Source: Silicimonas sp. (GTDB taxonomy: Bacteria; Pseudomonadota; Alphaproteobacteria; Rhodobacterales; Rhodobacteraceae). Taken from it: 64,000 bases of DNA. The notes under the pieces were generated by a model. That model was given only the letters and a program-made list of their open reading frames with translations, did no database searches and was not told where the DNA came from. This document shows positions 56,121 to 64,000 of this stretch, piece after piece (within the stretch, counting starts at the first letter, position 1; every line of letters begins with the position of its first letter). The stretch spans positions 30,494-94,493 of the forward strand of contig JAJDZT010000051.1 in NCBI GenBank assembly GCA_022824525.1, written 5' to 3'. The position numbers and the translations under genes were made by a program.

Positions 56121-56558
56121 TCATGGGCAGGACCCCGGCTGTGGATCTGAAAGGAAGCCAATCGCGAGGTCGGTGAAGTTCTGCACCGTACTGAAATCGA
56201 TGGCCCCCTGTTCGGTCGCATCATCACTCATGGAAATGTACCAGGTCCAAATTTCCCCTGCGCCATAAGCGAGTTCCTGTGCGCGGTCGCAATTGCCCGT
56301 GGCCCAGCTTTCAAACCCCTGCTGAAGGCTGCCAAGGACCGAGACCATCGCGTAGGCTTCGACACCGGCGCTTGCTTTCAGGCGGTAGCCCCATTCGGGT
56401 TCCAGGCCGGACAGGGCTTCCATCGCTTCGGATGCAGTGCAGCCACCTTCGGTCGCGATCGGTGCCGCCCCGCAGGCCGCAAGTTCGACGAACGAGCTGT
56501 CCGCGAGGACAGGTCCGCCGAAAAGCGCGACGAATGCTATGGAAACCGCGCTATGCAT
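56121..56558 (-). CDS. Secreted accessory protein between nuoH and nuoI
   Basis: 145-residue protein with a signal peptide (about 1-19, ending LADS) and at least four Cys in the mature part. It overlaps the nuoH stop by one base. The 43-base gap to nuoI is short, so it is in the operon. No recognised domain. Confidence 0.68.
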   Translation of the reverse strand: MHSAVSIAFVALFGGPVLADSSFVELAACGAAPIATEGGCTASEAMEALSGLEPEWGYRLKASAGVEAYAMVSVLGSLQQGFESWATGNCDRAQELAYGAGEIWTWYISMSDDATEQGAIDFSTVQNFTDLAIGFLSDPQPGSCP

Positions 56559-57595
56559 CAGCCCCCCATCGCCCAGCGTGCATAGGCGCCACCGAAGAAT
56601 TCGAACTTCGCGGCAAATGCCACCCAGACGACCCAGACGAGCGAGAGTGGAAGGAAGACCTTCCAGCCAAGCCGCATCAGCTGGTCATAGCGGTAGCGCG
56701 GCACCACGGCTTTCACCATCGCGAAGAGGAAGAAGAAGAACGCCATCTTCGCCACCATCCAGAGAGGCGAGTCCGGGATGAACGGGATGGGCGACAGCCA
56801 ACCGCCGAAGAACAGCAGGCTGATCAGCGCGCACATCAGGAAGATCGCGATGTATTCGCCTGCCATGAACAAGAGGAACGGCGTCGAGGAGTATTCCACC
56901 TGGTATCCGGCCACGAGTTCCGATTCCGCTTCAGGCAGGTCGAAGGGTGGGCGGTTTGTTTCGGCCAACGTCGAGATGAAGAACAGGAAGACCATCGGCA
57001 GGTGCGGCAGCCAATACCAGCTGAAGAGGCCGTAGCCCCCGTCCTGCGCAGCCACAATCTGCCCGAAGTTCAGCGACCCGGACGAGATAATGACCCCGAT
57101 AATGATCAATCCGATGGACACTTCATAGGAGATCATCTGCGCGGCAGAGCGGAGCGAGCCGAGGAACGGATATTTCGAGTTTGACGCCCAACCGCCCATG
57201 ATCACCCCGTAAACCTCCAACGAGGAAACAGCGAAGACGAACAGGATCGCGACGTTCAGGTTGGCGAGCACCCAGGTTTCGCTGAACGGGATCACGGCCC
57301 ATGCGATCATGGCAAGGACGAAGGAAATCAGAGGTGCAAGGATAAAGACAGCGCGGTCGGCCCCGGCCGGGATGACGTTTTCCTTGACGATATACTTCAG
57401 CGCGTCGGCGACGGTCTGCAAAAGGCCCCAGGGTCCAACCACGTTCGGACCGCGTCGCATCTGGACTGCCGCCCAGATTTTCCGGTCGCCGTAGACCAGA
57501 AAAAGAAGGGAAACCATCACGAACGCGACCATGAGAAGCGTCTGCGCCGCCACGATCAAGACGATGCCTAAGGGCTCGTTCCAGAAGCTGTCCAT
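56558..57595 (-). CDS. nuoH: NADH-quinone oxidoreductase subunit H
   Basis: 345-residue membrane subunit at the quinone site, with eight helices. [28 protein letters not shown] in pieces, [29 protein letters not shown] region, and [14 protein letters not shown] are the family hallmarks. A 107-base gap separates it from nuoG. Confidence 0.97.
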   Translation of the reverse strand: MDSFWNEPLGIVLIVAAQTLLMVAFVMVSLLFLVYGDRKIWAAVQMRRGPNVVGPWGLLQTVADALKYIVKENVIPAGADRAVFILAPLISFVLAMIAWAVIPFSETWVLANLNVAILFVFAVSSLEVYGVIMGGWASNSKYPFLGSLRSAAQMISYEVSIGLIIIGVIISSGSLNFGQIVAAQDGGYGLFSWYWLPHLPMVFLFFISTLAETNRPPFDLPEAESELVAGYQVEYSSTPFLLFMAGEYIAIFLMCALISLLFFGGWLSPIPFIPDSPLWMVAKMAFFFFLFAMVKAVVPRYRYDQLMRLGWKVFLPLSLVWVVWVAFAAKFEFFGGAYARWAMGG

Positions 57596-57702
57596 CTAAC
57601 CTCTTGTTCCCTTTGATTGGGGCGAGGGTTTTGCCCCCGGCTCCCTTAACCGCATCTTGCCCGGATTTTCCAGCCTCAATGCCGTTTCGTTAACTACTTT
57701 TC

Positions 57703-59721
57703 CTACTCAGCGGCGAGCTTTCCTGCTTGCCGGTTTCGTGCCGTCGATTGCAGTTCTGCCATCAGACTCGAGGCGCGCAGAACCGGGTTTGTCAGATAAT
57801 GCGCCGTCACCGCTTCGCCGAAATCGCCGGAACCATCGCCGGAGGCTTCAACTGGCTGCCATTCGTTTTCCGGCACGCTGTCGATGTTTTTCAGATGTGG
57901 TACATCCTCGACCAGCTTCGACCGAAGCTGCGCGAGGCTGTCATAAGGCAATGTCGCGCCAAGCTCGGCAGACAAGGCCCGCAGGATCGCCCAGTTTTCC
58001 TTGGCGTCACCCGGCGGGAAACCAGCGCGCATGGCCAGTTGCGGACGCCCTTCAGTATTGACGAAAAGCCCGTTTTCTTCAGTCCACGCAGCGGCCGGCA
58101 GAATGATGTCTGCACGGTGGGCACCCCGATCACCGTGGCTGCCCTGGTAAATCACCGTCGGACCATCGGGAATGTCGATTTCATCTGCGCCAAGGTTGTA
58201 GACCACGTCAGCGCCATCGAGTGCGCCTTCGACACCTCCGGCGTTGACCGCGCCCAGATCAAGCGCGCCGACCCGGCTGGCCGCCGTGTGCAGAACGAGG
58301 AACTTGGATTGCGTCGCTTCGGCGTACCGCATGGCGTCAGCCAAGACACCTTTGCCGCCATCGCTTGCCAAAGCGCCCTGCCCTATGATCACCAACGTGT
58401 CTTTGCCATGCGCGTTTTCAGGCGACATGTCGAAGAGTTTGCGTAACCCGTCACGGCCAGTGCCAAGGTGGGCGTATTCATATGTGAGATCAGCGGCTTG
58501 GCCGACCAGGCCGATATTCGCGCCGCGCGTCCAGGCCTTGCGAATGCGCGCGTTGAGCACGGGGGCTTCGGCCCGCGGATTGGTGCCGATCAACATGATG
58601 GCTTCCGCGCTTTCGATATCTTCGATGCTGGCGGTGCCAACATAGGCCGAGCGGTTGCCAGCAGGCAGCTTTGCCCCGTCCAACCGGCATTCAACGGAGC
58701 CATCAAGCCCTTCGACCAGTTCTTTCAAAGCGTAGACCGCTTCAACCGGAGCCAGATCGCCGATGAGGCCAGCGACCTTGCCGCCTTTCATCGCCTCTGC
58801 CGTCTTGGCGAGGGCCTCCGACCAGCTTGCGGCGCGCAACTTGCCGTTTTCGCGGATATACGGTTTGTCGAGCCGCTGACGCCGGAGACCATCCCACGCG
58901 TAGCGGGACTTGTCCGAAAGCCACTCCTCGTTCACCCCGTCATGGTTGCGGGGCAGAATGCGCATCACCTCGCGCCCCTTGGTGTCGACACGAATGTTCG
59001 AACCAAGCGCGTCCATCACATCGATGCTTTCCGTCTTGGTCAGTTCCCAAGGCCGGGCCGTGAAAGCATACGGTTTCGAGGTCAGCGCACCCACCGGGCA
59101 AAGATCAACGATATTGCCCTGCATCTCGCTGTCGAGCGTCTGGCCAAGATACGAGGTGATTTCGGCATCCTCGCCGCGCCCGGTCTGGCCAAGCTCCGGC
59201 ATGCCCGCCACTTCGGTGATAAAGCGGACGCAGCGCGTGCATGAGATGCAGCGCGTCATCGCCGTGCCCACAAGCGGGCCGAGGTTCATATTGTCGACCG
59301 CACGCTTGGGTTCGCGGAAGCGGCTGAAATCCACCCCGTAGGCCATCGCCTGGTCTTGCAGGTCACATTCGCCGCCCTGGTCGCAGATCGGGCAATCGAG
59401 GGGATGGTTGATGAGCAGGAATTCCATCACTCCTTCCCGCGCCTTCTTGACCATGGGCGAGTTGGTTTTCACAACGGGCGGCTGGCCTTCGGGTCCGGGG
59501 CGAAGATCGCGTACCTGCATTGCGCAGGAGGCTGCAGGTTTGGGCGGCCCACCAACAACCTCGACCAGGCACATCCGGCAGTTTCCTGCGATGGAGAGCC
59601 GTTCGTGATAGCAAAAGCGGGGAATTTCGATCCCCGCTTGTTCACAGGCCTGGATAAGTGTCAGGGCGGGATCGACCTCGATCTCTTCACCGTCGATGAC
59701 GAGCTTCCGAAGTTCGGACAT
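57703..59721 (-). CDS. nuoG: NADH-quinone oxidoreductase subunit G
   Basis: 672-residue iron-sulfur subunit. N-terminal 2Fe-2S domain ([20 protein letters not shown]), [28 protein letters not shown], then the molybdopterin-oxidoreductase-like domain. The ATG at 59721 ([18 protein letters not shown]) has GAGGA upstream; the frame is open two codons further. Acts in electron transfer from NuoF to NuoI. Confidence 0.97.
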   Translation of the reverse strand: MSELRKLVIDGEEIEVDPALTLIQACEQAGIEIPRFCYHERLSIAGNCRMCLVEVVGGPPKPAASCAMQVRDLRPGPEGQPPVVKTNSPMVKKAREGVMEFLLINHPLDCPICDQGGECDLQDQAMAYGVDFSRFREPKRAVDNMNLGPLVGTAMTRCISCTRCVRFITEVAGMPELGQTGRGEDAEITSYLGQTLDSEMQGNIVDLCPVGALTSKPYAFTARPWELTKTESIDVMDALGSNIRVDTKGREVMRILPRNHDGVNEEWLSDKSRYAWDGLRRQRLDKPYIRENGKLRAASWSEALAKTAEAMKGGKVAGLIGDLAPVEAVYALKELVEGLDGSVECRLDGAKLPAGNRSAYVGTASIEDIESAEAIMLIGTNPRAEAPVLNARIRKAWTRGANIGLVGQAADLTYEYAHLGTGRDGLRKLFDMSPENAHGKDTLVIIGQGALASDGGKGVLADAMRYAEATQSKFLVLHTAASRVGALDLGAVNAGGVEGALDGADVVYNLGADEIDIPDGPTVIYQGSHGDRGAHRADIILPAAAWTEENGLFVNTEGRPQLAMRAGFPPGDAKENWAILRALSAELGATLPYDSLAQLRSKLVEDVPHLKNIDSVPENEWQPVEASGDGSGDFGEAVTAHYLTNPVLRASSLMAELQSTARNRQAGKLAAE

Positions 59722-59768
59722 GGGCAACGGTCCTCATGGCATCTCTCATGCCACGGGAACCCATGCGA

Positions 59769-60167
59769 TTATCTCGCTTTCAGAAGGCGACCCGCGGCGC
59801 TGCCCTTGGCTATTTCTTCGCGCCCGACAGTGCAATAGCCTTCGGGCGTTTCCGGTGTCGCACCGCGTTTGGCCAAATCAGCGCGAATCCGCGCCTTCAG
59901 CTTCTTCTTTTCGGCCTTATTCTCTTGAAGTTCATCAATATCTTCAGAGGTATACCCAGCTTTCAACGCATATCGCTCCAACGAACGGAGATACCCGATT
60001 GCCCGAAAAATACGCGGTTCGATTGTATCACAACGTTTTCTGATCTCGTCGGCGAATCCGATGACATAGAATCCGTTCAAGACACGCGTGTCTTCATGCA
60101 GGGGCTGAAGCGCCGCAGCGGGAGCTGCAACGGCAATGAAAACCAAGGTTGAAATCGTCTTCCACAT
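59769..60167 (-). CDS. DUF5333-like secreted protein
   Basis: 132-residue protein with a signal peptide (about 1-20) and a helical, charged mature part with two Cys (KRCDTIEPR, EGYCTVG). It resembles the DUF5333 proteins I recall next to nuoG in Rhodobacterales. Preceded by a 208-base gap (60168-60375) in which no gene is seen and which may hold an internal promoter. Confidence 0.75.
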   Translation of the reverse strand: MWKTISTLVFIAVAAPAAALQPLHEDTRVLNGFYVIGFADEIRKRCDTIEPRIFRAIGYLRSLERYALKAGYTSEDIDELQENKAEKKKLKARIRADLAKRGATPETPEGYCTVGREEIAKGSAAGRLLKAR

Positions 60168-60375
60168 GACAATTTTCTTTCCAACTCACTCGGCAAAACC
60201 CGGGACCCGCTCCCCGCTCTGCCGCGAGAGAGATATAGGGCTTGATCTGGGCAGACGGGAGGCAGCGATTGTGCAATTGGTGGCACAGTGCGAATTTTCG
60301 CCAGAATGCCTGACTAATAAATTGAATTGATTGCGTTTTCCTAAGATCACAGATTGTGAGAACTGTTACCGAACC

Positions 60376-60603
60376 TCACCGGCGTCGTTCGCGGAGCGGG
60401 TGCACGCCGCGACTGGCTTTGCGGAGAAAGGAGAGCATCATCACAAGGCCTGCAGCCCCAAGGAGCAAAAGTGGGCCCCAGGCCCAAATAGGCAAAAGCT
60501 CGGCCCGAAGCGCCATAAACGCCCCCCAAACGGGCACACCGACGATACCACCCGTCAAAAGCGCTGCAATTGCGCTCAAAATCCCGTCCCAAAGGCGGAT
60601 CAT
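60376..60603 (-). CDS. Small membrane protein in the nuo operon
   Basis: 75-residue protein with two membrane helices (about 8-30 and 40-60) and a basic C-terminal tail with RGVHPLRERRR. Overlaps the upstream gene by 4 bases. No recognised family. Could be a complex I assembly or stability factor; only the location supports that. Confidence 0.65.
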   Translation of the reverse strand: MIRLWDGILSAIAALLTGGIVGVPVWGAFMALRAELLPIWAWGPLLLLGAAGLVMMLSFLRKASRGVHPLRERRR

Positions 60604-60875
60604 TCCGGTTTCCCGTAGTGAAAGTAGAGATGCGGGTGCGGCTCAAAGCGTTTTAACGCGTCCGCATTTTCGAAGTGCATCGGCCGCGCTGCCGTCTCGA
60701 ATGAAATGTAAACCTGCGACACGAAATCGTCGTGTTCTTTGCCATCCTTCGGCTGCGCCATGAGGGGGAGTTCGCAGCGCGCGCTGCGCTTGTTGCAGTC
60801 GATCTCCACATCTGCATGCCCCACCGAGGGGCCTGCCACCAACAGAGCAATGAAAAATCTCACCGCGCCGTGCAT
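60600..60875 (-). CDS. Small secreted protein in the nuo operon
   Basis: 91-residue protein with a signal peptide (about 1-22) and two Cys spaced close together near the new N-terminus (DCNKRSARC). Start at 60875 chosen because the longer frame overlaps the upstream gene; this start still overlaps its stop by 16 bases. No recognised domain. Confidence 0.6.
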   Translation of the reverse strand: MHGAVRFFIALLVAGPSVGHADVEIDCNKRSARCELPLMAQPKDGKEHDDFVSQVYISFETAARPMHFENADALKRFEPHPHLYFHYGKPE

Positions 60876-61210
60876 CGAGCCTGGAAGATCATGTCCTGAC
60901 CGTCGCGTGTGAAGGCCCAATCTCCTGTTTGCGGGCTGATGGCCCACCGTGCATCCGCCCCGCCGAATGTCGTAAGGCAGTATCGCGTGGCTCCGAAGCG
61001 CGCGCTTTCGCGCACATCGTCGACAGTCACACCACCCGCACGGACAACCCGCACAGAGAAGTCCCGGCGATCCTCGCCCTTTGAGATTGTTGTGCGATAG
61101 GGAAGCGCACGGTCGGACTGCCCTCCTCCGCCGAACAACCGTTCACGCACACCACAACCGCTGACGATCAGCGCAATCGAACCCAGAATGATCCAGCGTT
61201 TCAAAGACAT
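60860..61210 (-). CDS. Lipoprotein in the nuo operon
   Basis: 116-residue predicted lipoprotein. The signal peptide ends in lipobox VSGC (about 16-19). The mature part has a Gly-rich linker, then a small domain with two Cys (YCLTTFGG, ARCTAR). No recognised family. Overlaps the next gene by 16 bases. Confidence 0.68.
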   Translation of the reverse strand: MSLKRWIILGSIALIVSGCGVRERLFGGGGQSDRALPYRTTISKGEDRRDFSVRVVRAGGVTVDDVRESARFGATRYCLTTFGGADARWAISPQTGDWAFTRDGQDMIFQARCTAR

Positions 61211-61265
61211 GGCCCTCTCCCGTCCGGAACAGCGTGTATCACGGGCTGCCCCGGGCGGCCAAGCG

Positions 61266-62027
61266 TCAATTCAGAACAAGTTCACACTCGAAGCGGCGTA
61301 TCCCGTTCGGCTGGCGCGCTGGCATCGCCACGAGGAACAGGCCCGGCGCTGTGTCGCGCTGAAACCCGTCTTCTGTTCCGACCGACCGGCTCGGTTCACT
61401 TTCGGAGAAAATGCAAGCTCCGCCAGATGCAGCGATCACCGGGCCTGCCGAGACCGATCCCGCCAGCCGGTCGCCATCCTTTCCCGAAAGCGGACCAGTT
61501 CCGCACCCTTCACCTAGCGTCCATTCCTTGCTGTCGGTTGCGTAATTGAACTGGCAGGGACCTGTGAGGATGCTGTCCTTCGGCTAATCATTGAAAAGCC
61601 CGATCTGCCGGAACGCGATGGAGACCGCACAGCCGCCACTTGCGCCGCAAATCTCGAACAAGGCGCGTTCGTCGATCGGCAGGGCGCTGGCACCGCCTGT
61701 GGAACGAGCGCTCAGACCGAATTTCGCCGTTCCGATGGCCCGATCAGGGTCTTCCGTTATGACGCCGTCAATGTTGGAAAACTCGCCGGGCAACTCGGTC
61801 AAAAGCGCTTCTGCCGCTTCAAGACGTTGCTTCAGCCGGGCGTTTTCCTGCCGCACGCGGTGTAACTCGACGACAAGGCACTCAAGCGTGTAGACAATCC
61901 TCGCTTCAGGCAATTGACCCGGGATGTCGATCTCGAACGCGCAGGCAACCCGCGCTTTGGCTTGGGTCGAAGACAGGCCAATGGCCATTGCGAAGACAGT
62001 GAAACCCAGTGTCAGAAATCGGATCAA
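61266..62027 (-). pseudogene. Secreted protein gene between nuoF and nuoG, cut by an in-frame TAG
   Basis: The first 147 codons (62027-61587) encode a signal peptide (about 1-25), a coiled-coil (ENARLKQRLEAAEALLTEL) and a beta-like region with two Cys. Codon 148 is TAG (61584-61586). The same frame then stays open for 105 more codons to TGA at 61266. The continuation has normal amino-acid composition, balanced charge and three more Cys, and fills an otherwise empty 370-base gap. This points to one gene of 253 residues with a single nonsense change, though a true 147-residue protein cannot be ruled out. Confidence 0.7.
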
Positions 62028-62161
62028 TTCGAATACCTAACAGTCTATGGCGGACGCGCCTTACTCAATCATCGAGAAACCTGCCAAAGGCTGCCGCCCA
62101 ACTCAATGGCTTTCGCGTCACAAGCTTGGATGGTTTGTGCGAGAAGGGGTTATGCGCCAGC

Positions 62162-63451
62162 TCACTCCGCCGCGATGGTGGCGCCGCGCTTATGCTTGAT
62201 CCGGTCTTCGATCTCGTCCCGGAAATGTCGGATAAGTCCTTGGATCGGCCAAGCCGCCGCGTCGCCGAGTGCACAGATGGTGTGACCTTCGACCTGCTTG
62301 GTGACGTCGAGCAGCATGTCGATCTCCTCGACCTCCGCCTCACCTTTCACCAGACGATCCATGACGCGCATCATCCAGCCCGTGCCTTCGCGGCAGGGCG
62401 TACATTGGCCACAGCTCTCGTGCTTGTAGAACTTTGACAGCCGCCAGATCGCCTTGATGATATCGGTCGAGTTGTCCATGACGATCACGGCGGCCGTACC
62501 GAGGCCCGACTGCTGTTCGCGAAGCCAATCGAAATCCATGATCGCTTCGTTTTTCATGATCGCCCCTGGCAGACACGGCACGGAGGAACCGCCCGGGATC
62601 ACCGCCTTCAGATTGGACCAGCCACCCCGGATGCCTCCGCAATGCCGTTCGATCAGCTCCTCGAACGAAATAGACATCGCTTCTTCCACGACGCACGGGT
62701 TTTCCACGTGGCCGGAGATGGCGAAAAGCTTTGTGCCCGCGTTGTTCGGACGCCCGAAACCGGCAAACCAGTCCGGTCCGCGCCGCAGGATAGTCGGAAC
62801 GACGGCAATGGATTCAACGTTGTTCACGGTGGTCGGGCAGCCATAGAGCCCTGCGCCAGCCGGGAATGGCGGCTTCATGCGCGGCATACCCTTCTTGCCT
62901 TCGAGGCTTTCCAGAAGTGCCGTTTCTTCGCCGCAGATGTAGGCCCCTGCCCCGTGATGCAGATAGAGGTCAAAATCCCAGCCGGAACCGGCCGCGTTCC
63001 GGCCGAGCAGCCCGGCGTCGTAGCATTCATCGATGGCAGCTTGTAGCGCTTCGCGCTCGCGAATGTACTCACCGCGCAGGTAAATATAGCAGGCGTTCGC
63101 GTTCATCGCGAATGACGCAATCAGGCACCCTTCGATCAGCGTATGCGGATCGTGGCGCATGATTTCGCGGTCCTTGCAGGTCCCCGGTTCGGATTCGTCG
63201 GCGTTCACGACAAGATAGGATGGGCGTCCGTCGCTTTCCTTCGGCATGAAGGACCATTTCAGACCCGTCGGGAAGCCTGCGCCCCCGCGACCACGGAGGC
63301 CGCTGGCCTTCATCTGTTCGACGATCCAGTCCTTGCCCTTCTGAATGATCCCGGCCGTTCCGTCCCAATGGCCACGAGCCTTGGCGCCCGCCAGAGTCCG
63401 GTCGTGCATGCCGTAGAGATTCGTGAAGATACGATCCTTGTCCTCGAGCAT
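62162..63451 (-). CDS. nuoF: NADH-quinone oxidoreductase subunit F
   Basis: 429-residue NADH dehydrogenase subunit with FMN and the N3 4Fe-4S cluster. NADH site [16 protein letters not shown] (about 51-66), the [22 protein letters not shown] motif (about 165-183), and the cluster motif [12 protein letters not shown] plus a later Cys in HTICALGD. Entry point for electrons from NADH. Confidence 0.97.
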   Translation of the reverse strand: MLEDKDRIFTNLYGMHDRTLAGAKARGHWDGTAGIIQKGKDWIVEQMKASGLRGRGGAGFPTGLKWSFMPKESDGRPSYLVVNADESEPGTCKDREIMRHDPHTLIEGCLIASFAMNANACYIYLRGEYIREREALQAAIDECYDAGLLGRNAAGSGWDFDLYLHHGAGAYICGEETALLESLEGKKGMPRMKPPFPAGAGLYGCPTTVNNVESIAVVPTILRRGPDWFAGFGRPNNAGTKLFAISGHVENPCVVEEAMSISFEELIERHCGGIRGGWSNLKAVIPGGSSVPCLPGAIMKNEAIMDFDWLREQQSGLGTAAVIVMDNSTDIIKAIWRLSKFYKHESCGQCTPCREGTGWMMRVMDRLVKGEAEVEEIDMLLDVTKQVEGHTICALGDAAAWPIQGLIRHFRDEIEDRIKHKRGATIAAE

Positions 63452-63497
63452 CGATACGTTCCCATTCCGTTGCGTTCGAACCGGCTGAACCGCGCGC

Positions 63498-63737
63498 TTA
63501 TTGCTTGTCGAGTTCGCGCCGCTTTCGCCAAAGCTGAAATGTCACGAAAATAGCCCAGAGGAAACCCGCTAAGGCGAAAAGATCGAACAGAAAAACGTAT
63601 TCGTCAGGAAGCCCGATGGCGCCACCGATCCATTGGGCCGCCATCCAAAGGATCATCGTTGCCGCGATCACGATGGAGATGAGCCGCCCGAGGCGCGCCA
63701 GCTCCTTTTCCTGTTCAATCCGTCCGTCCATGTCCAT
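63498..63737 (-). CDS. DUF5337-like small membrane protein
   Basis: 79-residue protein with two membrane helices (about 18-38 and 46-68) and charged ends. Resembles the DUF5337 proteins I recall just upstream of nuoF in Rhodobacterales. Two ATGs (63737 and 63731) are possible; the second has a slightly better ribosome-binding site. Confidence 0.75.
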   Translation of the reverse strand: MDMDGRIEQEKELARLGRLISIVIAATMILWMAAQWIGGAIGLPDEYVFLFDLFALAGFLWAIFVTFQLWRKRRELDKQ

Positions 63738-63867
63738 CCCACATGTGCCGAGCCAAAGATACCTTATCGCATCCCCCGGTATACAAACCGGGCAAGCGCG
63801 AAGTGACGGAGCAAGGTTAAACTAACGTGAACGGCGATAAAAGACCGCTCAGTTAGTAGACCACGGC

Positions 63868-64000
63868 TAATTTTTTCTCTGCGGGTTTTGACGCGGTGTT
63901 TGACGTGCCGGCATGTCATCCGGGTTCGGGTTCGGCTTTTTCGGCAGTGATTGCGTGATCCCGTTTCGGCTTTGCCCGCCCTGTTGCTGATTGCAAACAT
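63868..64000 (-). CDS. C-terminal end of a Gln/Asn/Pro-rich protein (partial)
   Basis: Minus-strand frame open from the window edge to TAG at 63868, giving about 44 residues: CNQQQGGQSRNG and then KKPNPNPDDMPARQTPRQNP. The low-complexity Gln/Asn/Pro composition looks like a disordered C-terminal tail of a gene that starts beyond the window, just upstream of the nuoF-linked genes. A competing frame in the same place is Arg-rich and looks spurious. Between 63738 and 63867 I see no gene. Confidence 0.4.

Noticed and set aside
63764..64000. Arg-rich minus-strand frame at the right edge
   Set aside because: The neighbouring frame ending at 63868 has a more natural Gln/Asn/Pro-rich tail; the Arg-rich frame looks like an out-of-frame reading.
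1..64000. CRISPR arrays, rRNA genes, insertion sequences, tRNA genes
   Set aside because: No regularly spaced repeats, no rRNA-like stretches, no transposase frames and no clear tRNA cloverleaf were seen on reading both strands.
1..64000. Global reassignment of TAG to an amino acid
   Set aside because: TAG ends cysK, both cupins, the lipoprotein and the dksA-like gene at normal family lengths, so TAG is still a working stop.

Overview
The window is high-GC alphaproteobacterial DNA, most like a marine Rhodobacteraceae (Roseobacter-group) chromosome. The signs are a complete RcGTA-type gene transfer agent cluster, a circularly permuted two-piece tmRNA, an AcuI-type acryloyl-CoA reductase, an alpha-type SspB, and a nuo operon carrying the DUF5333/DUF5337-type accessory genes seen in Rhodobacterales. 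Identifications rest on reading the sequence and recalled family knowledge; no database search was run.

Layout. 1-4225: end of a pyruvate dehydrogenase operon (pdhB cut at its 5' end, a small gene, pdhC), a lipoprotein and two tandem cupins. 4222-6655: cysK and cysE (cysteine synthesis) and a DksA/TraR-type zinc-finger gene. 6652-21161 (minus strand): the GTA cluster in transcription order g1 (small terminase), g2 (TerL), g3 (portal), g4 (protease), g5 (capsid), g6-g8 (connectors), g9 (tail tube), g10/g10.1 (chaperones), g11 (short tape measure), g12, g13, g14 (NlpC/P60), g15 (baseplate 'megatron') and a DUF2793 gene. g15 is interrupted by an in-frame TAG. Upstream of g1 lie a sigma70-like promoter, a perfect CtrA box and, in the leader, a terminator-like hairpin with eight T's.

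21372-27988 (minus): mltG, fabF, acpP, fabG, fabD (fatty-acid synthesis) and acuI, with a membrane-anchored PilZ gene on the plus strand. 28182-32763 (plus): ssrA, a membrane protein, a chromate module (structured leader, rhodanese-ChrB, ChrA), sspB and a small membrane protein. 32726-35233 (minus): tatA, tatB, tatC and a DUF815 ATPase. 35350-41976: a WYL-regulator module with a candidate operator, a membrane protein, an orphan ABC ATPase, an SDR with a changed active site, two small genes and prfC. 42437-47692: a DEAD-box helicase, gph, rnj, coaX and birA.

47735-64000 (minus): most of the complex I operon (nuoF, G, H, I, J, K, L, M, N) with many small accessory genes between the nuo genes. 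One of these, between nuoF and nuoG, is also cut by an in-frame TAG. nuoA-E would lie beyond the window or elsewhere.

The most unusual signals are the two in-frame amber codons, the promoter/attenuator/CtrA control region of the GTA cluster, a candidate chrB-type RNA leader, and a repeated intergenic motif (core TGCGTATTTT) found in three same-direction gene gaps.
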